A DNA stretch of 8,936 nucleotides. It comes from PALSA-926 sp964476835. GTDB lineage: Bacteria; Pseudomonadota; Alphaproteobacteria; Micavibrionales; UBA2020. The stretch covers positions 1 to 8,936 of the forward strand of contig CAYZCE010000042.1 of assembly GCA_964476835.1 (NCBI GenBank), in the 5' to 3' direction. Numbering within the stretch: the first letter of the stretch is position 1; every line of letters begins with the position of its first letter. The translations under genes and the position numbers were made by a program. This document shows, piece after piece, positions 5,694-8,936 of the stretch. The notes beneath the pieces are model-generated. The model was given only the letters and a program-made list of their open reading frames with translations. It had not been told where the DNA came from and did not search any database.

Positions 5694-5721
5694 TTGACAT
5701 TCAGGGGCCGGCATCTAGACT
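5694..5721 (+). promoter_or_regulatory. Promoter of the second I9-like gene
   Basis: A perfect TTGACA (5694-5699), a 16-base spacer and TAGACT (5716-5721, 4 of 6) precede ATG 5755 by 33 bases. TATTGACAT around the -35 is identical to that before copy 1, which suggests shared control or duplication of gene plus promoter. It lies 39 bases after the stop of copy 1. Confidence 0.65.
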
Positions 5722-5754
5722 TTGGCTTCCATACGGTTTTGAAAGGGTTATCCC

Positions 5755-5979
5755 ATGGCGAACTTCATTGTCTCCCTCAAGGACGGCTTCAACGCGCATT
5801 CCGGCGTGAAGGACATCGAGGCGCTGGCCGAGAAGGAAAAGGCCGCGCTCAACTTTACCAACGTGTTCAACATCCTCGGCGTCGTGGCGCTGACCTGCGA
5901 CGAAGGCTTCGCCGAGAAGATCAAGACGCTGCCGAGCGTCTTTTCCGTCGAACCCGACCGCCCCGCGCACGCAATCTGA
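5755..5979 (+). CDS. Small protein resembling a stand-alone I9-type propeptide inhibitor (copy 2)
   Basis: This 74-residue cytoplasmic protein is a paralog of the gene at 5424. It shows the I9-like pattern more clearly: strand FIVSLKDGFN (4-13), helix with IEALAEKEKAAL (21-32), strand FTNVFN (34-39), strand VVALTCD (43-49), helix GFAEKIKTLP (51-60) and the closing VFSVEPD (62-68), close to the V.SVE.D end of subtilase propeptides. Such domains act as foldases or inhibitors of subtilisin-like proteases, including as separate cytosolic inhibitors; a protease partner is not visible here. ATG 5755 has AAGGG 7 bases upstream. The stop overlaps the Shine-Dalgarno (TGAGGA) of the next gene, 7 bases on, so the two are translationally coupled. 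Confidence 0.87.
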   Translation: MANFIVSLKDGFNAHSGVKDIEALAEKEKAALNFTNVFNILGVVALTCDEGFAEKIKTLPSVFSVEPDRPAHAI

Positions 5980-5986
5980 GGACGCC

Positions 5987-6376
5987 ATGACCGAACTCAA
6001 CTGGGACGAACAGCGCCGCATCGAGAAAATCGGGCTCCTGCTCTATCCGCGCTTCGGCGGGGAGCTCTTGATGCACTTCTTCAATAAGGCGAGCAAGCCG
6101 AATGGCCTTGAGGATGAACTGACGGCCGCGGAAAGCGCGCGCAAGAGCGCGATCGCCGCCACGCTGGTTGACTCTGATTCCACCACGTTTGAACTGAAGG
6201 CCCTGCAGATCCAGGACATTTACGCCGCCGCTGCGCGCCGCGCCAACGGCAACGACGCCGAACTCGCCGGACTGATCGCCACGCGCCAGCTGACGGAAAA
6301 AGACGCCGACCTGCTGGACAAGTGCGAACTCAAGGCGCTCGCCGCGCTGGTGCGCCTGAAGACGCAGCAGCCGTAA
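5987..6376 (+). CDS. Unknown protein, paralog 3 of the local family
   Basis: This 129-residue helical, soluble protein is not recognised by function. It aligns end to end with the two genes downstream of trcR: LNWDEQRRIEKI (4-15), RF at 22-23, HFFNKA (30-35), IQDIYAAAARR (75-85), ND (89-90), a QLTEKDADLLDK segment (101-112) and LAALVRLKT (118-126). It is closer to paralog 1 at both ends (the LxW start, LLDKC, LVRLK). ATG 5987 follows the second I9-like gene by 7 bases with GAGGA (5978-5982) overlapping that gene's stop, so it is expressed with it. Its link to an I9-like gene here, and to trcR in the other copies, suggests a shared pathway. Its stop is 3 bases from that of the convergent oxidoreductase. 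Confidence 0.87.
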   Translation: MTELNWDEQRRIEKIGLLLYPRFGGELLMHFFNKASKPNGLEDELTAAESARKSAIAATLVDSDSTTFELKALQIQDIYAAAARRANGNDAELAGLIATRQLTEKDADLLDKCELKALAALVRLKTQQP

Positions 6377-6379
6377 ACC

Positions 6380-7378
6380 TTACATCACCCGCAAGATGAC
6401 CTTGCCGACGTGCTGGCCGCTCTCGAGATAGTCGTGGGCAGCCTGGGCTTCCGCGAGTGGGAAGACCTTGTCGATGACGGGCGTGATGCGCTTCTTGAAG
6501 AACAGCGAGAAGAATGCGTTGTGGCGGTTGAGGCGCGGCCAGACGTGGCGATAAAGGGAATCTGCGATGACGCCTTTTTCCGCGACGCTGCGCGGGCGCA
6601 AGGTGGAGCCGGTCAGGATCAGGCGCTTCTTCATCAGCTGCACGAGATCCACCTCGGCCACGCGTCCGCCTTGCGTGGCGATGCTCACGTGGCGGCCGCC
6701 GGTGGCGAGCAGGCGCAGGTTGCGCGGCACGTAAGGGCCGCCGACCATGTCGAGGATGACGTCGACGCCCGCATCACGCGTCGCTTTCAGCGATTCTTTC
6801 TCAAAGTCCTGCTCGTTATAATTGATGGCGTGATGCGCGCCGATGTCGCGGCAGGCCTTGCACTTGGCATCGGTGCCGGCGGTCACGATCACGCGCGCGC
6901 CGGCGGCACGCGCCAGCTGGATCGCCGTCGTGCCGATGCCGGAAGCGCCGCCGTGGATCAGCACGGTCTCGCCTTTTTTCAAGTGCGCGATGTCGAACAG
7001 GTTCGCCCAGACGGTGAAGAAGGTTTCAGGAATGCCCGCGGCGGTGATGAAGTTCATGCCCTTCGGGATGGGCAGGCATTGCGCGGCAGGCACGATGCAA
7101 TACTCCGCATAACCGCCGCCCGCGACCAGCGCGACGACGGCCTGCCCGTTCTTGAGCGACGTCACGCCGCGCCCGCGTTCGGCAATCTCGCCGGCGATCT
7201 CGAGGCCGGGAATGTCGGACGCGCCCGGCGGCGGCGGATAGACACCCTTGCGCTGCAGCACGTCGGGGCGGTTGACGCCCGCCGCATAGACCTTGACAAG
7301 CACCTCGCCCGCTTTAGGCTTGGGGTCCGGGCGCTCGGCCAGCACCAGCTTCTGATCCTGTATTTCCATGCATCTCAT
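6380..7378 (-). CDS. NAD(P)H:quinone oxidoreductase, PIG3/Qor type (MDR superfamily)
   Basis: This 332-residue zinc-independent medium-chain dehydrogenase/reductase resembles the bacterial relatives of TP53I3 (PIG3) that reduce quinones with NADPH. The N-terminal GroES-like domain has AAGVNRPDVLQRKGVYPPPPG (33-52 region) and IPGLEIAGEI. The Rossmann part has IHGGASGIGTTAIQLA (141-156) with the glycine motif GASGIG, and a C-terminal GKVILRV. The zinc-binding cysteines of alcohol dehydrogenases are absent. The frame stays open to 7564, but those 62 residues are arginine-rich antisense of the DUF1192 gene. ATG 7378 gives MRCMEI, like the family's usual MRAIEI start; ATG 7369 is the alternative. 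No Shine-Dalgarno precedes 7378, but TATACT lies 6 bases upstream, so the mRNA may be leaderless. Confidence 0.95.
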   Translation of the reverse strand: MRCMEIQDQKLVLAERPDPKPKAGEVLVKVYAAGVNRPDVLQRKGVYPPPPGASDIPGLEIAGEIAERGRGVTSLKNGQAVVALVAGGGYAEYCIVPAAQCLPIPKGMNFITAAGIPETFFTVWANLFDIAHLKKGETVLIHGGASGIGTTAIQLARAAGARVIVTAGTDAKCKACRDIGAHHAINYNEQDFEKESLKATRDAGVDVILDMVGGPYVPRNLRLLATGGRHVSIATQGGRVAEVDLVQLMKKRLILTGSTLRPRSVAEKGVIADSLYRHVWPRLNRHNAFFSLFFKKRITPVIDKVFPLAEAQAAHDYLESGQHVGKVILRVM

Positions 7379-7384
7379 GAGGAC

Positions 7385-7390
7385 AGTATA
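7385..7390 (-). promoter_or_regulatory. Candidate -10 element of the oxidoreductase gene
   Basis: The minus strand reads TATACT (7390-7385), then GTCCTC, then ATG (7378). Transcription would start at the ATG. The -10 lies within the 14-base gap to the divergent DUF1192 gene, so the -35 would be inside that gene; no strong -35 is visible there. The spacing equals that before the hydrolase at 2954. Confidence 0.5.
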
Positions 7391-7392
7391 AA

Positions 7393-7584
7393 ATGATTTT
7401 CGACGACGATACAGACCCAAAAACCGCAAAACAAAAACCGCGCACGCTCGACAAGCTGTCGATTCCGGAATTGCACGCCTACATCGCGCAGCTGAAAGAA
7501 GAAATCGCGCGCGCCGAGGCGGATATCGTGAAAAAAGAAAAACAGAAGGCCGCCGCCGCCGCATTGTTCGGCGGAAAATCCTGA
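7393..7584 (+). CDS. DUF1192 family small protein
   Basis: This 63-residue acidic-then-basic protein fits the alphaproteobacterial DUF1192 family: an N-terminal MIFDDDTDPK, a LDKLSIPELHAYIAQLKEEI helix (19-38), a coiled-coil stretch with alternating Glu/Lys and a C-terminal AAAALFGGKS. The family function is unknown. ATG 7393 has GAGGA (7379-7383) 9 bases upstream. That Shine-Dalgarno fills the 14-base gap to the divergent oxidoreductase, so the promoter of this gene must lie within the oxidoreductase 5' coding region. Its TGA is 4 bases from the stop of the convergent IcmL-like gene. Confidence 0.9.
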   Translation: MIFDDDTDPKTAKQKPRTLDKLSIPELHAYIAQLKEEIARAEADIVKKEKQKAAAAALFGGKS

Positions 7585-7588
7585 CGGA

Positions 7589-8212
7589 TTACTGCCCCAA
7601 TACCGGGTCGACGCGCCAGTTGTTGATGACGATGCCGTCGCCGTCGGTCGCGGCGGTGCGGGCGAGGTCGAGGAACAGGGTGTATTTGCCTGTGGTCGTC
7701 GGCTTGACGGCGCCGTTGGCGCCCTTGATCGAGAAGCTGATGGTCAGCGGCACCTTGACGATCCAGTGATAGGCGTTGTCGACCGGGCCGCTGTTGACGA
7801 TCTCGGCCTGGCCGTCGGCGATCGCGCCGACCGTCTGGCCTTCCGTCGTCACCGACGTCAGCGTGTTGGAGCTGCGCAGGTAATCCGCATAAAGCTGCCA
7901 GCCCGTCGCCGCGAAGTACTTCTTGAAGCCGGCGATTTTCTCGCGATAGTCGCCGGGGCCGAACGACAGCACATCGGTCGCCGCCTGTCGCGCCCAGGCC
8001 GCGATCTCGTCGCTGTTGCGGTGCGGGTTGGCGATATCGGTCTCTTCGCCAACGTAAGGGTTCTTATAGGCCATCCAGTCCGGCTTGGCGTCGGTTGCCG
8101 GTGCGGCGGGGGCAGGCGGCGGAGCGGTGGCGGCGGGGTCTTGCGCCAAGGCGGGGGTTACCGCCAAAGCGCCGAGAAGAACCAGTCCGGCCAGCTGCGC
8201 CGCCTTTGCCAT
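7589..8212 (-). CDS. Secreted DotI/IcmL-like protein (orphan)
   Basis: This 207-residue protein has a clear signal peptide (1-23, ending ALA before QD), an Ala/Pro linker (26-45) and a domain at about 65-200 that resembles the periplasmic domain of DotI/IcmL, an inner-membrane complex part of type IVB secretion systems. The resemblance lies in a W..R.A.D.LSFGPGDYREKI start, YFAATGWQLYADYL with SN.L, then a VPLTISFSI strand and a closing GIVINNWRV. Real DotI has an N-terminal membrane anchor; a cleavable signal replaces it here, and no other dot/icm gene is in the window. A role in type IV secretion is therefore not implied. The stop of acnA is one base upstream (TAA-G-ATG) with AAGGCAGG just before, so it is coupled to acnA. 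Confidence 0.8.
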   Translation of the reverse strand: MAKAAQLAGLVLLGALAVTPALAQDPAATAPPPAPAAPATDAKPDWMAYKNPYVGEETDIANPHRNSDEIAAWARQAATDVLSFGPGDYREKIAGFKKYFAATGWQLYADYLRSSNTLTSVTTEGQTVGAIADGQAEIVNSGPVDNAYHWIVKVPLTISFSIKGANGAVKPTTTGKYTLFLDLARTAATDGDGIVINNWRVDPVLGQ

Positions 8213-8213
8213 C

Positions 8214-8936
<723 letters not shown>

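Noticed and set aside
6410..7396. Rightward 328-codon open frame
   Set aside because: It is antisense to the oxidoreductase gene, whose product is clearly recognised; the frame is open only because of codon bias in GC-rich DNA.
7379..7564. 62-residue N-terminal extension of the oxidoreductase
   Set aside because: It is arginine-rich, antisense to the DUF1192 gene and absent from the usual family start.
7589..8212. A type IVB secretion locus
   Set aside because: Only one DotI/IcmL-like gene is present, in secreted form, next to acnA; no other dot/icm component is in the window.

Overview
The window looks like a compact, fairly GC-rich alphaproteobacterial chromosome segment. The evidence is a TrcR (DUF1013) regulator, a DUF1192 protein, a YdcH-like (DUF465) mini-protein, and a perfect GTTC-N7-GTTC LexA box of the alphaproteobacterial type upstream of uvrA. 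An orphan secreted DotI/IcmL-like protein and a secreted HExxH protein would suit a deep-branching Rhodospirillales- or Micavibrio-like lineage, but the genus cannot be fixed from this sequence. No mobile element, tRNA, rRNA or CRISPR array was seen, and no gene-free stretch exceeds 300 bases.

Left part (1-2936): the 5' end of uvrA runs leftward off the window. Its LexA box lies on the predicted -10, 2 bases from the ATG. Next comes a leftward secreted protein of about 400 residues with an HETLH zinc-peptidase motif, sitting between uvrA and the divergent ssb, which are often direct neighbours in this class. ssb starts at GTG 1761 and is followed closely by a polytopic membrane protein and then a strong intrinsic terminator.

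Middle part (2937-6376): an alpha/beta hydrolase and a 56-residue YdcH-like gene run rightward. The YdcH-like gene meets a leftward three-gene operon tail to tail, the two stop codons sharing TTAA. That operon is trcR followed by two unrecognised genes of 120 and 124 codons. Across a roughly 200-base divergent control region lie two 74-76 residue proteins that are paralogs of each other and resemble stand-alone I9-type propeptide inhibitors. The second is coupled to a 129-residue protein that is a third paralog of the two unknown genes behind trcR. So two small families, one with three members and one with two, surround a cell-cycle regulator gene. This is the most novel-looking part of the window. 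Both I9-like genes have TATTGACAT promoters, and the region carries two perfect dyads.

Right part (6380-8936): a leftward quinone oxidoreductase (PIG3 type) is divergent from a DUF1192 gene, with only 14 bases between start codons. The DUF1192 gene is convergent with a secreted DotI/IcmL-like protein, which is placed one base behind the 3' end of aconitase (acnA). acnA runs off the right edge.

Two themes recur. Convergent genes meet with 4 or fewer bases between stops and no terminator. Several genes also have a -10 hexamer 6-8 bases from the ATG and no Shine-Dalgarno, which suggests leaderless transcripts.
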